49,676 nucleotides of DNA, taken from the NCBI GenBank assembly GCA_964503935.1, contig CAZDCJ010000002.1:1-49676 (forward strand), in the 5' to 3' direction. Origin of the DNA: STD2-77 sp964503935 (GTDB taxonomy: Bacteria > Patescibacteriota > Minisyncoccia > JAHIHE01 > JAGLIN01). Each line of letters starts with the position of its first letter. Within the stretch, counting starts at the first letter, position 1. Made by a program: the position numbers and the translations under genes. This document shows positions 17,766 through 25,305 of this stretch, in pieces. The notes beneath the pieces were generated by a model, which was not told where the DNA came from, did not search any database, and saw only the letters and a list, made by a program, of their open reading frames with translations.

Positions 17766-17840
17766 ATAAGTTTTTATTTTTTCACTCTCCTTTTTTGGAG
17801 TATCCTATTATTTCTAGCACGAAAAATCGATCATGTAAAT

Positions 17841-17856
17841 GTCCGACGGGTCGGAC
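17841..17856. repeat. short perfect palindrome
   Basis: GTCCGAC-GG-GTCGGAC, upstream of the 16962 gene; could be an operator or a repeat fragment. Confidence 0.5.
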
Positions 17857-17889
17857 AAGTCTCATCAATCAGACCGTACCTGTCAAATA

Positions 17890-17924
17890 AAAAAGATTCC
17901 ATATGGCCTTTTGGCCTGGAACCT
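17890..17924 (-). terminator. rho-independent terminator
   Basis: On the minus strand GGTTCCAGGCC, AAAA loop, GGCCATATGGAATC, then TTTTTT. It lies directly after the 41-codon ORF ending at 17925, which supports that ORF. Confidence 0.75.
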
Positions 17925-18050
17925 TTACTGTACCGCTTTTCCTCCTAGTTTTATCCTTTCGTCCATATGATTCTTAAGACGCGTACATCTGTCTTCTATC
18001 CGTCGCCTTGCTCCCCCGGGAGTCCAATACAAATGCCCCCCTGCAATCAA
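17925..18050 (-). CDS. micro-ORF coupled to the upstream gene by TTGA
   Basis: A 41-codon basic ORF (HLYWTPGGARRRIEDRCTRL, ending KLGGKAVQ). Its TTG start overlaps the TGA of the 18047 gene as TTGA, the arrangement typical of translational coupling, and its TAA sits against a terminator. The frame stays open 12 codons further upstream, so a frameshifted extension of the 18047 protein is an alternative. No family recognised. Confidence 0.45.
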   Translation of the reverse strand: MIAGGHLYWTPGGARRRIEDRCTRLKNHMDERIKLGGKAVQ

Positions 18051-18520
18051 TATCTCGTCGCATATAAAAATCCCACATTGTATGGGCTAAAGCATGCATC
18101 ATGGATGGAATCTACCCCATAGCCCAATAGCAGGAAATATTCGACTGTATCTTGTTCTCTTACAGCGCTCTCTTCGATTTTCCACGGCGACAATTCACCC
18201 TCCAAGACATTTTCCGCCGCGATATCCTCTTCTTCTCCTTTCTGAGAAAAGAATACGAATGTTATGATTTCCTCGCGCAAGCTATCTCCGGAACTCTTTT
18301 TCTTAGAGATACCTTTTATACTGGCGACAATAGACCTCTTTTTCCTCCTTATTTTTCGTGTTTTCAGAGTTCCCCGCCCTACGCTTTTCAGCTCCTCCCG
18401 GAAATTCATCATAAAGAAAACCGACAATCCTCTCTTGAACATATCTTCTACGGGCATTTCCAGAAGAATAGTATCGGTTTCCTTATTCTTGGGAAGATAT
18501 TTTTCAAACGGCCTTTTCAA
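18047..18520 (-). CDS. orphan protein, unknown function
   Basis: 157 codons from TTG 18520; the frame is open upstream to ATC 18535 or so but has no ATG with a ribosome site. It has a basic middle (KTRKIRRKKRSIVASIKG), then an acidic segment and a tail ending GFLYATRY. No signal peptide. Function unknown. It may be translated together with the micro-ORF at 17925. Confidence 0.55.
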   Translation of the reverse strand: MKRPFEKYLPKNKETDTILLEMPVEDMFKRGLSVFFMMNFREELKSVGRGTLKTRKIRRKKRSIVASIKGISKKKSSGDSLREEIITFVFFSQKGEEEDIAAENVLEGELSPWKIEESAVREQDTVEYFLLLGYGVDSIHDACFSPYNVGFLYATRY

Positions 18521-18604
18521 TCCCGGCTTTTGTTCTTTTACGATATCGCCCTCTATTTATCGCTGAGATATTCTTAACACGAAAAGCTAACCCTGTTGCC
18601 TTTT

Positions 18605-18637
18605 AAAAATCCCCATAGTCTCATCGCGACTATGGGA
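18605..18637 (-). terminator. rho-independent terminator
   Basis: CCCATAGTC and GACTATGGG 9-bp stem with a minus-strand T run, downstream of 18647. Confidence 0.8.
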
Positions 18638-18646
18638 TAATAGGAT

Positions 18647-18982
18647 TCATATACATATTTGCTCCGCTTCCGCGATGCAGGCGTCTGTCGCGGTTATCAA
18701 GGAAGATGAAGCGTTTATCTTGATCGCATCATCACGACAAGACTCTCCGACTCTTCCCCTCCCAAAACGTATTATCTCCAGTTCCTCCAAAGACTCGAGT
18801 AAATCCGCATAATCATATCTTTTTCCGCCACTTCTCTTTTCCAGCATAGAAGAAGTGAAACTCTGTCCCGGAGCAATCTCGGTCTGATAATTGACAATCT
18901 GGCAAAATACCTCTTCGAGTCTTGCCGGATTCTCTCCGATGCCGTGTTCACTGATGGCATTCAAAAATAGCATTTTGTTCAA
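18647..18982 (-). CDS. small orphan protein
   Basis: 111 codons from TTG 18982 (ATG 18973 possible). AAAGGGGG lies about 12 bases before the TTG, with ACG in frame between, so the start is uncertain. The middle (YDYADLLESLEELEIIRFGR) suggests a helix followed by a short strand, loosely like the winged-helix genes nearby, but the similarity is weak. No membrane segment. A promoter-like TTTACA-17-TAAAAA lies at 19031-19059. Confidence 0.55.
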   Translation of the reverse strand: MNKMLFLNAISEHGIGENPARLEEVFCQIVNYQTEIAPGQSFTSSMLEKRSGGKRYDYADLLESLEELEIIRFGRGRVGESCRDDAIKINASSSLITATDACIAEAEQICI

Positions 18983-19030
18983 TTGCGTACATACGCCCCC
19001 TTTAAAATAACCGTTTTTATTTCTGAAATA

Positions 19031-19059
19031 TTTTTATCATAAATGGATGTGTTTGTAAA
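19031..19059 (-). promoter_or_regulatory. possible promoter
   Basis: Minus strand: TTTACA, 17-base spacer, TAAAAA, before the 18647 gene and next to the repeat element at 19071. Confidence 0.45.
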
Positions 19060-19070
19060 GACACGGCTAC

Positions 19071-19329
19071 GTGAATCGCGAAACTAAGCCTTGTTTGTCA
19101 TTCCGAGCCCCCGGATCAAGTCCGGGGCAGACTCCGGACGTGCCGAGGTCACAGATCGCCCGGAGGGTGGAATCCCTCTTTTAAAATAAAACTATACGAT
19201 AATGGGTAAGATAAGCGGTAATGAAGGGATCCCTCCACTTCGCTATCGCTCCGGTCGGGATGACAAAAGGTAGAATTTATCACGATGTACAGGGCTTATG
19301 GTATGAATTTAAATAGTTTCGCGATTCAC
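19071..19329. repeat. MITE-like element with 16-bp terminal inverted repeats
   Basis: GTGAATCGCGAAACTA (19071-19086) and its perfect complement (19314-19329) bound 259 bases without a gene. Inside is the dispersed GTCATTCCGAG...GAATCCCTC...GGGATGACA repeat whose core also occurs at 6656-6775. The structure suggests a non-autonomous mobile element or one repeat nested in another. Confidence 0.7.
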
Positions 19330-19353
19330 TTACAGCTGATTAAAAACACAAAA

Positions 19354-19385
19354 TAAAAACCTCGATAACCAGTCTGATTACCGAG
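19354..19385 (-). terminator. rho-independent terminator
   Basis: Minus strand CTCGGTAA and TTATCGAG stem followed by TTTTTATTTT, downstream of 19427. Confidence 0.75.
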
Positions 19386-19426
19386 TAACTATTTGTAGCT
19401 CTCTGCATCTTATCTGCTCAAAGGAG

Positions 19427-19753
19427 TCAGCGAAGACAACATTCTCGGATTATTATTGCAGCACCCGCTGCTGCTTGGCTGCTTGGCGTACCTTCTTCTC
19501 CGCATTCTTCCATAAAAGATAATCGCGGATCCTTGCATATCGCAAATTTCTCGCTTACGGATATACAACCCGTAGCTTCATTGACAGAGATTGCTCCAAC
19601 ATTCTTCAGAATGCGGATTGCGTCACTTGCTATGTGGCCAAACCTTGAGCCTTTGACAGACTCGACTGTCGCTCCTTTGTCCTTTTCCATTTTCCGTATT
19701 TCAAACAGTACGCTTGCCACTACGGCAGAACTTATTACATTTGCGCCTTTCAT
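19427..19753 (-). CDS. small winged-helix-like orphan protein
   Basis: The 108-residue protein contains SDAIRILKNVGAISVNEATG then CISVSEKF (about 42-69), closely matching the N-terminal segment of the 16962 protein. This is good evidence for a local family. The upstream helices (ISSAVVASVLFEIRKMEK) complete a compact helix-rich domain. Four cysteines lie in the C-terminal third. A GGGAGGG site lies 11-12 bases before the ATG. A regulatory DNA-binding role is possible but unproven. Confidence 0.65.
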   Translation of the reverse strand: MKGANVISSAVVASVLFEIRKMEKDKGATVESVKGSRFGHIASDAIRILKNVGAISVNEATGCISVSEKFAICKDPRLSFMEECGEEGTPSSQAAAGAAIIIRECCLR

Positions 19754-19854
19754 CTTTGCGTTAACCCTCCCTTTATTGCCTATATATTATCACAAAATTA
19801 ATATTTATCAAGGTAAATTCCGTATAAAAATACGCATTCTCATGCGTCAATCCT

Positions 19855-20811
19855 TTACCACCTGTACACATCAAACACCCAGTCCACCAATCTTCCCATC
19901 TCCGTGAAACGGTTCTCGGCATTGAGGACCACCGAGATCACCTTGTGCTTTTTGTCCGCCGTTTCCGAAATCAGCAGGAGGCATTCCCCCGCGTCCAGCG
20001 TATATCCGGTCTTGCCGCCATAGATGTTCTCCCGCTGTCCGAGGAGCTCGTCGGTAGTCTTCACATGATGCGTCCGTTTCTTATCCAGTGAATAGACGGT
20101 CGCTTCAGGCAGGCGGGAGATTTCCCAGAGCTTGTCTTGAGAGAGCGCATAGTCCGCAAGTTGCGCCGTCTCGAATGCCGTCGAGCGATTATCCGCTCCT
20201 GCGCCGTCCAGTCCGGTCGGATTGATAAATACAGTGTTCTCGAGACCGAGTATCTTCGCTTTATCATTCATCATTACGACAAAATTTTCTACCGTCCCGC
20301 CCGTATGCTCCGCGAGTGCAACTGCTGCGGTGTTATTTGAATCAATGATCATGACCGTGAGAAGATCTCCGAGACGTATCTGCTCGCCCGCAGTGAGCCC
20401 GGCCTTGTCTCCGAAAGCCTCCATCGCCCGCGGCGATATCGTCACCGTCTCGTCTAGTGATTTATTTTCCAGTACCAGGAGCGCCGTCATCACTTTCGTG
20501 AGGCTCGCGATCGGCATCGGCTTCTTGGAATTCTTTTCATAAAGCGGATAATCCGTTCCCGCGTCCATCGCGAAAGCCGCTACAGCACCAAGATCCAGGT
20601 CCGCGCTCTTGGTCTTCTCCGGAAGCATTTCCAAGTCGGAACCCAGCTTGAGCTCATCCCCCCATAGAGGATCGTCTTCTCTTACCAAGTCCGTATCGAC
20701 AACATCCCAATCGACGAATTGCGCCAGAAAAGCGCTGCGGCTTTCTTCCGCACTCAAGAGATGGAATTGGTTGAATATCGCCAGGGCGATGATCGCGATT
20801 TGTTCAAGCAT
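19855..20811 (-). CDS. dacA: D-alanyl-D-alanine carboxypeptidase, S11/PBP5 type
   Basis: Trims the terminal D-Ala from peptidoglycan stem peptides outside the cytoplasmic membrane. The N-terminal hydrophobic segment (IAIIALAIFNQF) is a signal or anchor. The serine hydrolase motifs are complete: SLTK at 103-106, SNN at 158-160 and KTG at 267-269. The first 70 residues after the anchor are a linker unlike classical PBP5, and the C-terminal beta domain is absent, as in many compact homologues. 318 residues. The substrate is inferred from the family; beta-lactam binding is expected. Confidence 0.92.
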   Translation of the reverse strand: MLEQIAIIALAIFNQFHLLSAEESRSAFLAQFVDWDVVDTDLVREDDPLWGDELKLGSDLEMLPEKTKSADLDLGAVAAFAMDAGTDYPLYEKNSKKPMPIASLTKVMTALLVLENKSLDETVTISPRAMEAFGDKAGLTAGEQIRLGDLLTVMIIDSNNTAAVALAEHTGGTVENFVVMMNDKAKILGLENTVFINPTGLDGAGADNRSTAFETAQLADYALSQDKLWEISRLPEATVYSLDKKRTHHVKTTDELLGQRENIYGGKTGYTLDAGECLLLISETADKKHKVISVVLNAENRFTEMGRLVDWVFDVYRW

Positions 20812-20835
20812 CGTAATTATGTTTCAGAAATTATC

Positions 20836-21068
20836 TGGTCCTGTCATTGCGAGGAGCCGCATTAGCGGTGACGCGGCAATCCCAGAACTACGATTTACTG
20901 GGCTTCTTGCGGCGTTATTATCTGCATAGGCTCGGGATGGCTACGCTCATCACAAGCTCCAAGCTCGCAATGACATGTAGGGGCCGGACTTTGCATCTAG
21001 GAGTATAGGACTTTAGTCCGCACATTCTGGGTCCGCCAGCATGGGATAACAGCGCAGACTAAAGCCTG
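20836..21068. repeat. intergenic repeat cluster
   Basis: Starts CATTGCGAGGAGCCGCATTAG, continues GCGGCAATCCCAGA and closes CTCGCAATGACA (about 20846-20980), the widespread CATTGCGAGG palindromic repeat type. A second unit at 21003-21075 contains GGACTTTAGTCCGCA and GCAGACTAAAGCCTGC and runs into the 3' end of scpB. Related fragments occur at 1872, 26462 and 37118. Confidence 0.65.
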
Positions 21069-21722
21069 CTACTCCATTGCGGAATCAGGTTTTTTTTCAG
21101 TTGCCTCAATCCCCCGTTTTTCTTCCTCCGCTGTCTCCTGCTTCTCTGGCGCCTCGCCGCCGTCTTCATTCTTCATTATCCGTTCGGAGACAAGTTCCCT
21201 TTCCCGCATCTCCGCATACCGGGGCAGATCTTCGGCTTTTTCTATACCGAGATGCCGCAAGAAATCGAACGACATCTTGTAGAGGTACGACCGTGCATCA
21301 CTGGGATTGTCGATCTTCTCCACCAGGCCGCGGATGGCGAGCTGACGGAGTGTGAAACTCGTGTTCACCCCGCGGATTTCCTCAATCTCGGCGCGAGAGA
21401 GCGGACCACGGTAAGCGACGATAGAAATCGTCTCCAGCGCCGAGCGCGAAAGATCCCCTTCGATATCAATCTTCATCAGTTTCTCTACTGTCGGCGCGTT
21501 CTCGCCCGCCGTCACCATCTGCGCCTTATTGTCATTCACGATGATCCGCAAACCTCCCCGTCTCTCTTTGTAATCCTCAGCTAGCTGCGCTGCCGATTCT
21601 TTGAGGACGCCCTCCGTCTCCCCTGTCACTTTGCGGAGCTTCTCGAAGCTCATCGGCTCCCCCGAGACGAAGAGCAAGCTTTCCAAACGGGATTTGATAT
21701 CGCTTTCCATGGTGTTATTCAT
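21069..21722 (-). CDS. scpB: segregation and condensation protein ScpB
   Basis: Subunit of the SMC-ScpAB condensin that organises and segregates the chromosome. The 217-residue protein has two winged-helix domains: SRLESLLFVSGEPMSFEKLR at the start and RSALETISIVAYRGPLSRAE (about 94-113) with GVNTSFTLRQLAIRGLVEK. The last 45 residues are an acidic low-complexity tail. It overlaps scpA by ATGA, so translation is coupled. Its stop region overlaps a dispersed repeat unit, which may have supplied the tail. Confidence 0.95.
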   Translation of the reverse strand: MNNTMESDIKSRLESLLFVSGEPMSFEKLRKVTGETEGVLKESAAQLAEDYKERRGGLRIIVNDNKAQMVTAGENAPTVEKLMKIDIEGDLSRSALETISIVAYRGPLSRAEIEEIRGVNTSFTLRQLAIRGLVEKIDNPSDARSYLYKMSFDFLRHLGIEKAEDLPRYAEMRERELVSERIMKNEDGGEAPEKQETAEEEKRGIEATEKKPDSAME

Positions 21723-22447
21723 ATTTTCTTAATGCTGATCTCTCCGAACATCTCTTCCTGATCGATCTCGGCCTGGTTCTTGCGTACCAGTTCCAGCATG
21801 GCAAGGAACGTGACCACAACCTCCATCTTATCCTTCTTGCCGGCAATGATGCTCTGGAAGGTCACCCGCATCCGGTCCCAGATATGCTGCTTAATCTCGT
21901 TGATCTTGTCGGTTATCGAAATTTTGATGATTTGCTTCCTTTCTCCGATCTCTTCCTTTACCGGCATCTTAGTGATCGCGACAGCGAACAATCCCTCCAG
22001 ATCGCCGAGCCGGAGGTTATCAGGCGGACAAAACACCGCCCCTACCCCCAGAAAACCCTGCCGATCATAGGATATGGATTTGCTTTCATAGAACGCTCGT
22101 ATCTGCGGAAAAACCTCTTTAAAACGTTTGTATTCGCGAAGCCTGCGCTTGAGTTCTTCAATATCTTCTTCTTCCTCCTTCTCGAGCTCGAGAAGCGGCA
22201 GTATCGCCCGCGACTTGATGAGTACCAGCTTCCCCGCGATAAGCAGAAATTCGGAAAGATGCTCCGGTCCGATGCTATCGCTGTTTTCTTGCATGTAATT
22301 GATGAACTGGTCTGCCACGCGGGAAAGCGAGATATCAGTGATATCAAGCTTATTCTTGAGTATCAGCTCCAAAAGCAAATCCATCGGCCCCTCAAAGACA
22401 TTCTCCTCAGAATTCCGGATTTTCTTGGCTGTTACGATATACGGCAT
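21719..22447 (-). CDS. scpA: segregation and condensation protein ScpA
   Basis: Kleisin subunit that bridges SMC heads. It has the N-terminal signature FEGPMDLLLELILKNKLDIT (about 19-38), the helical pair around FINYMQENSDSI, and the C-terminal winged helix ending VTFLAMLELVRKNQAEIDQE. 242 residues, normal length. Upstream of scpB in a two-gene unit on the minus strand. Confidence 0.95.
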   Translation of the reverse strand: MPYIVTAKKIRNSEENVFEGPMDLLLELILKNKLDITDISLSRVADQFINYMQENSDSIGPEHLSEFLLIAGKLVLIKSRAILPLLELEKEEEEDIEELKRRLREYKRFKEVFPQIRAFYESKSISYDRQGFLGVGAVFCPPDNLRLGDLEGLFAVAITKMPVKEEIGERKQIIKISITDKINEIKQHIWDRMRVTFQSIIAGKKDKMEVVVTFLAMLELVRKNQAEIDQEEMFGEISIKKI

Positions 22448-22558
22448 ATATGCTTGGTTCGGCTAAAAAGACACCCTTGATTCAGCTTAAGAGACAGCGG
22501 GAAAACCCGGCTCAATCTTTATTTATTCTATCAAAATCACCGCCTCCTGACAAATCAA

Positions 22559-22583
22559 AGGTGCCTTATCTTTAAAGGCACCA
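22559..22583 (-). terminator. probable terminator hairpin
   Basis: GGTGCC and GGCACC stem around an 11-base loop, with a modest T-rich tail, after the small gene at 22628. Confidence 0.55.
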
Positions 22584-22627
22584 AAGGGGCTTTTGCTTAT
22601 TTCGACTTTTTATTTTTGACTTTCGCT

Positions 22628-22954
22628 TCACAGCCAATAAAAAACGACCCTGTTCTCCTGCGAAAAGTATGTTATTACTGCTCCGCTGAAACCCTCGGGG
22701 CCCATCGCATCCATTTCATCAATTATTGCCGAGATTAATACCTCGGCGCTCTCCCGGATATCTCCCGTGGTCGTGCCCGGAGCATCCTTCTCATATGCGA
22801 ACATACTAGACTTCTTTCTCTACCCCTCTTCCGTTCTCATGCGTGTCATCTCACGGATGGAGGCTTCCGTCATACACCCTGTCTCTACGAGAGATTGCTT
22901 CAAGAATTCTCTTATGGAGGCCGTCTCCGTAGGCCTTATGCCTATCAGACTCAT
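22628..22954 (-). CDS. small orphan gene with an in-frame TAG
   Basis: ATG 22954 opens 44 codons (IRPTETASIREFLKQSLVET, then TRMRTEEG) to TAG 22820-22822. The same frame continues RKKSSMFAYEKDAPG through AVITYFSQENRVVFYWL to TGA 22628. A second ATG at 22804 could start the last 58 codons alone, but no good ribosome site precedes it. The ATG at 22954 overlaps the TGA of a 35-codon ORF following desulfoferrodoxin (ATGA), so coupling is possible. No family recognised. Confidence 0.5.
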
Positions 22955-23058
22955 CCTGATCTCTGGTCTATGCCGATCACTATATAGCTCTGCGGCAAAT
23001 ATGAGAAAGACCCGGCCTTACGGATATACGAGGTCACATCCTTTGATGCGTCAAGCAA
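22951..23058 (-). CDS. possible micro-ORF after desulfoferrodoxin
   Basis: About 35 codons from TTG (LDASKDVTSYIRKAGSFSYL, then IVIGIDQRSG) in the same frame as, and right after, the TGA of the 23062 gene. Its own TGA overlaps the ATG of the 22628 gene. Evidence is only the open frame and the overlap, so this is weak. Confidence 0.3.
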   Translation of the reverse strand: MLDASKDVTSYIRKAGSFSYLPQSYIVIGIDQRSG

Positions 23059-23061
23059 ATA

Positions 23062-23448
23062 TCATATTTTCGCGCTCCAGAGATCATGCAGATTACAATA
23101 AGTGCGCGCTTCCACATTCTCGCCCAAGACAGAGATGCAGAATTCCGCTTCAGGTTCGTCGCCCACCCGAAGCTCCCGCCGATAGACCCGGTCACCGGCA
23201 ATAAGCTCTATCCATTCGATATGATGTTCCGGAATCATCGGATGCCTCTCCGCCCCAATCCGCACGCGGTAGCCCGATTCCGTCTTCTCGATTACCGGTA
23301 CATGCTTTTCCGAACTGGCATCTACCGTATTGGGCATGAGCACGTACATCGGCTTATCGCAGCAAGACATCTCGCAGAACCCTCCGCGCACCGCTTCCAC
23401 CATATTCTCGCACGTCTGGCATTTATAGATGCGTCTTATCTCTGCCAT
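23062..23448 (-). CDS. dfx: desulfoferrodoxin (2Fe superoxide reductase)
   Basis: Reduces superoxide to hydrogen peroxide in the cytoplasm, typical of anaerobes and microaerophiles. The 128-residue protein has the N-terminal desulforedoxin iron site (C10, C13, C29, C30). The catalytic site is also present, with EKHVP (E47, K48, H49), H69, HH75-76 and the YCNLH pair C118/H121. All ligands of both iron centres appear present. It lies next to mutM on the same strand (58-base gap), a plausible oxidative-damage pair. Confidence 0.93.
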   Translation of the reverse strand: MAEIRRIYKCQTCENMVEAVRGGFCEMSCCDKPMYVLMPNTVDASSEKHVPVIEKTESGYRVRIGAERHPMIPEHHIEWIELIAGDRVYRRELRVGDEPEAEFCISVLGENVEARTYCNLHDLWSAKI

Positions 23449-23506
23449 ATTTTTGCTTTAAAGATAAATAGAGACTTACCTCAAATTTCTTGAGAAAAAT
23501 TCCGGA

Positions 23507-24379
23507 CTACTCCTGGCAAGCGCGGCAGAAATTCGTTCCCCGCCCCGCAACTACAGTCCTCTGGACGATCCCACCGCAGCCGACACACGGCTTTCCCTGC
23601 CGCCCATAGATCTTAAGGAAATCCTGGAAGCTCCCCTTTTTGCCCGCAGCGTCCACATAATCGCTGAAGCTCGTCCCGCGCTTTTGCACCGCCTTCCGGA
23701 GAATGCGCTTAATCGAGCCATGAAGTATCTTGATTTCTTCGCGTGTAAGGCTCGCAACGCTGCGCATCGGCATGATTCGCGCGTCAAAAAGTATCTCATC
23801 CGCATAGATATTGCCGATGCCCGCGATACACTGCTGATTGAGAAGAAATGCCTTGATATTGGTCTTGCGCCCCTCCATGACTTCTTCCAACTTCCGCCAG
23901 GTGAATTTCTTATCGAGCGGCTCGGGACCGAATTTCGAAATCTTCGCCCGAAGTCCCGCTTTATCCACGATCTCAAGATATCCGAACTTGCGGCTATCGC
24001 AGAAAAGAAGCGCACCAGCATCCTTGAAACATAGTATGAAATGGCAATGCGTGTGCGCATAGCTCTTCTTGTGCGGATAGCTGTTTCCTCCCCACATAGC
24101 ATCGCATTCCTCGAAATACACCAGCCTTCCGGTCATCCCCAGTCTTGCCAGGAAGTAATCGCCGGTCAGCTCGCCATTCTCTCTCGCGATTTCAAAGATC
24201 AGCATCTTCCCCCTTCTCCCGATATCCGTGAACTTGTCTCCCCGAAGCGCCCTGGTGAAACGCAAACGCGGACTGCGCAGGACCTCCTCATTATTTATCC
24301 GCACGGACAAGACAGGCTTTTCCAAAACCTTTTCCAGGAGCCCTCGACGGATTGTCTCGATTTCGGGAAGTTCCGGCAT
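23507..24379 (-). CDS. mutM: formamidopyrimidine-DNA glycosylase (Fpg/MutM)
   Basis: Excises 8-oxoguanine and opened purines, then cleaves the abasic site. The 290-residue protein starts with the obligatory PELPE (catalytic Pro2, Glu3). It has the beta-clamp lysine in GKMLIF, the helix-two-turn-helix LLNQQCIAGIGNIYADEIL and the C-terminal zinc finger with four cysteines (CVGC ... CRAC). It ends in TAG right after the finger, so TAG clearly works as a stop here. Normal length. Confidence 0.96.
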   Translation of the reverse strand: MPELPEIETIRRGLLEKVLEKPVLSVRINNEEVLRSPRLRFTRALRGDKFTDIGRRGKMLIFEIARENGELTGDYFLARLGMTGRLVYFEECDAMWGGNSYPHKKSYAHTHCHFILCFKDAGALLFCDSRKFGYLEIVDKAGLRAKISKFGPEPLDKKFTWRKLEEVMEGRKTNIKAFLLNQQCIAGIGNIYADEILFDARIMPMRSVASLTREEIKILHGSIKRILRKAVQKRGTSFSDYVDAAGKKGSFQDFLKIYGRQGKPCVGCGGIVQRTVVAGRGTNFCRACQE

Positions 24380-24466
24380 ATGTGTATATTAAAGGTCTAA
24401 GAAGTATGGCATATTTATCACCTTCAGTAAAGAGTCCGACTGGCGAGATTTACCGAATCTTTAAGA

Positions 24467-24495
24467 CAAAAAAATCTGATGGGAAATTATCCATC
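24467..24495 (-). terminator. rho-independent terminator
   Basis: Minus strand GATGG and CCATC stem followed by AGATTTTTTTG, just after the 58-codon gene ending at 24501. Confidence 0.75.
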
Positions 24496-24500
24496 ATTTT

Positions 24501-24677
24501 TTACCTTTTTGCGCCTTGCATCGTCTCAGGATCCATATCTTCCGGATCGAATTCTTTTGCTTCTGAAGCCTCTTCTTCGGAGTGTCCGTTACCCTGCATA
24601 GCTTCAAGCAGGTAGTGCATTTCTTCTTTTAAATCTTCGTCTTTTACCTCCTCCCCAATCATTCGCACCGGTCTCAT
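24501..24677 (-). CDS. small acidic orphan protein
   Basis: 58 residues: MRPVRMIGEEVKDEDLKEEM and an acidic tail ending DPETMQGAKR. ATG 24677 is preceded by GGAGG at 8 bases and by a TTGACA-17-TATTTT promoter, and the gene is followed by a terminator. It is therefore very likely real in spite of its size. Highly charged, probably partly disordered. No family recognised. Confidence 0.7.
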   Translation of the reverse strand: MRPVRMIGEEVKDEDLKEEMHYLLEAMQGNGHSEEEASEAKEFDPEDMDPETMQGAKR

Positions 24678-24714
24678 TTTTCAATCCTCCATCACTCATT
24701 TTATTGATAGGATT

Positions 24715-24743
24715 AAAATAGTACCAAATAGCTTTTTTGTCAA
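24715..24743 (-). promoter_or_regulatory. sigma70-type promoter
   Basis: Minus strand: perfect TTGACA, 17-base spacer, TATTTT, before the 58-codon gene. Confidence 0.7.
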
Positions 24744-24744
24744 T

Positions 24745-24774
24745 AAATAAAAGCGATATGGAAAGTATCGCTTC
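24745..24774 (-). terminator. rho-independent terminator
   Basis: Minus strand AAGCGATA and TATCGCTT stem followed by TTATTTATTG. It overlaps the stop of the 24773 gene. Confidence 0.75.
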
Positions 24775-25195
24775 AACTATAGACCACCTCCGCATATAGC
24801 GCTTCTCTTCTGCCTTGGAAAATCATCTTTATCGGATCCCTCTTATTTTCACTCGCCAAAGACGGTTTCTTCGGCGCTTCCAAATCCTGATCCTGGCCCT
24901 CCTTCTCGTCAGTGCCAGTTTCCCTGTCCTGCACCTTTTTCCGAAGAGAATTGGAATCCTTCCGCGACAAGGGATGCTTGAATTTAACCTCGAAAGAACC
25001 TTTGTCTTTTTTTCTTTCAATTTTCTTTTTCTTGATCCTCCCCCTTATCTCCTTGGCCATCTCATCAATATCCGTCTCTTTCAGTTCCGTCGCATCGTCC
25101 TTACGGACATTTTTTTCCGAAATTGCCCTCTTAAAGACCGATGTTTCTATCCGTCCGTTTCGCAGCAAGCTTTTACGCACTTCCATTATCTGCAA
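24773..25195 (-). CDS. highly charged orphan protein
   Basis: 140 residues, starting at TTG 25195 eight bases after AAAGGGGGG (ATG 25186 is possible). Lys/Arg/Glu-rich throughout (RGRIKKKKIERKKDKGSFEV), it is probably largely disordered or nucleic-acid binding. It ends KMIFQGRREALYAEVVYS. No family recognised. A good promoter lies at 25225-25253, giving a leader of about 22 bases. Confidence 0.65.
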   Translation of the reverse strand: MQIMEVRKSLLRNGRIETSVFKRAISEKNVRKDDATELKETDIDEMAKEIRGRIKKKKIERKKDKGSFEVKFKHPLSRKDSNSLRKKVQDRETGTDEKEGQDQDLEAPKKPSLASENKRDPIKMIFQGRREALYAEVVYS

Positions 25196-25224
25196 GAATA
25201 TGACCCCCCTTTCTTTTGAGAAAA

Positions 25225-25253
25225 ATAATAACCGAATATCTCCCTTTTGTCAA
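25225..25253 (-). promoter_or_regulatory. sigma70-type promoter
   Basis: Minus strand: TTGACA, 17-base spacer, TATTAT, before the 24773 gene. Confidence 0.75.
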
Positions 25254-25282
25254 AAAAAGACGCGACTGTAAGCCGCATCCTT
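25254..25282 (-). terminator. rho-independent terminator
   Basis: Minus strand GATGCG and CGCGTC stem then TTTTTTT, downstream of the CNNM gene at 25306. It overlaps the next promoter region. Confidence 0.65.
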
Positions 25283-25305
25283 CATATATAAAAATCCATA
25301 AATTC

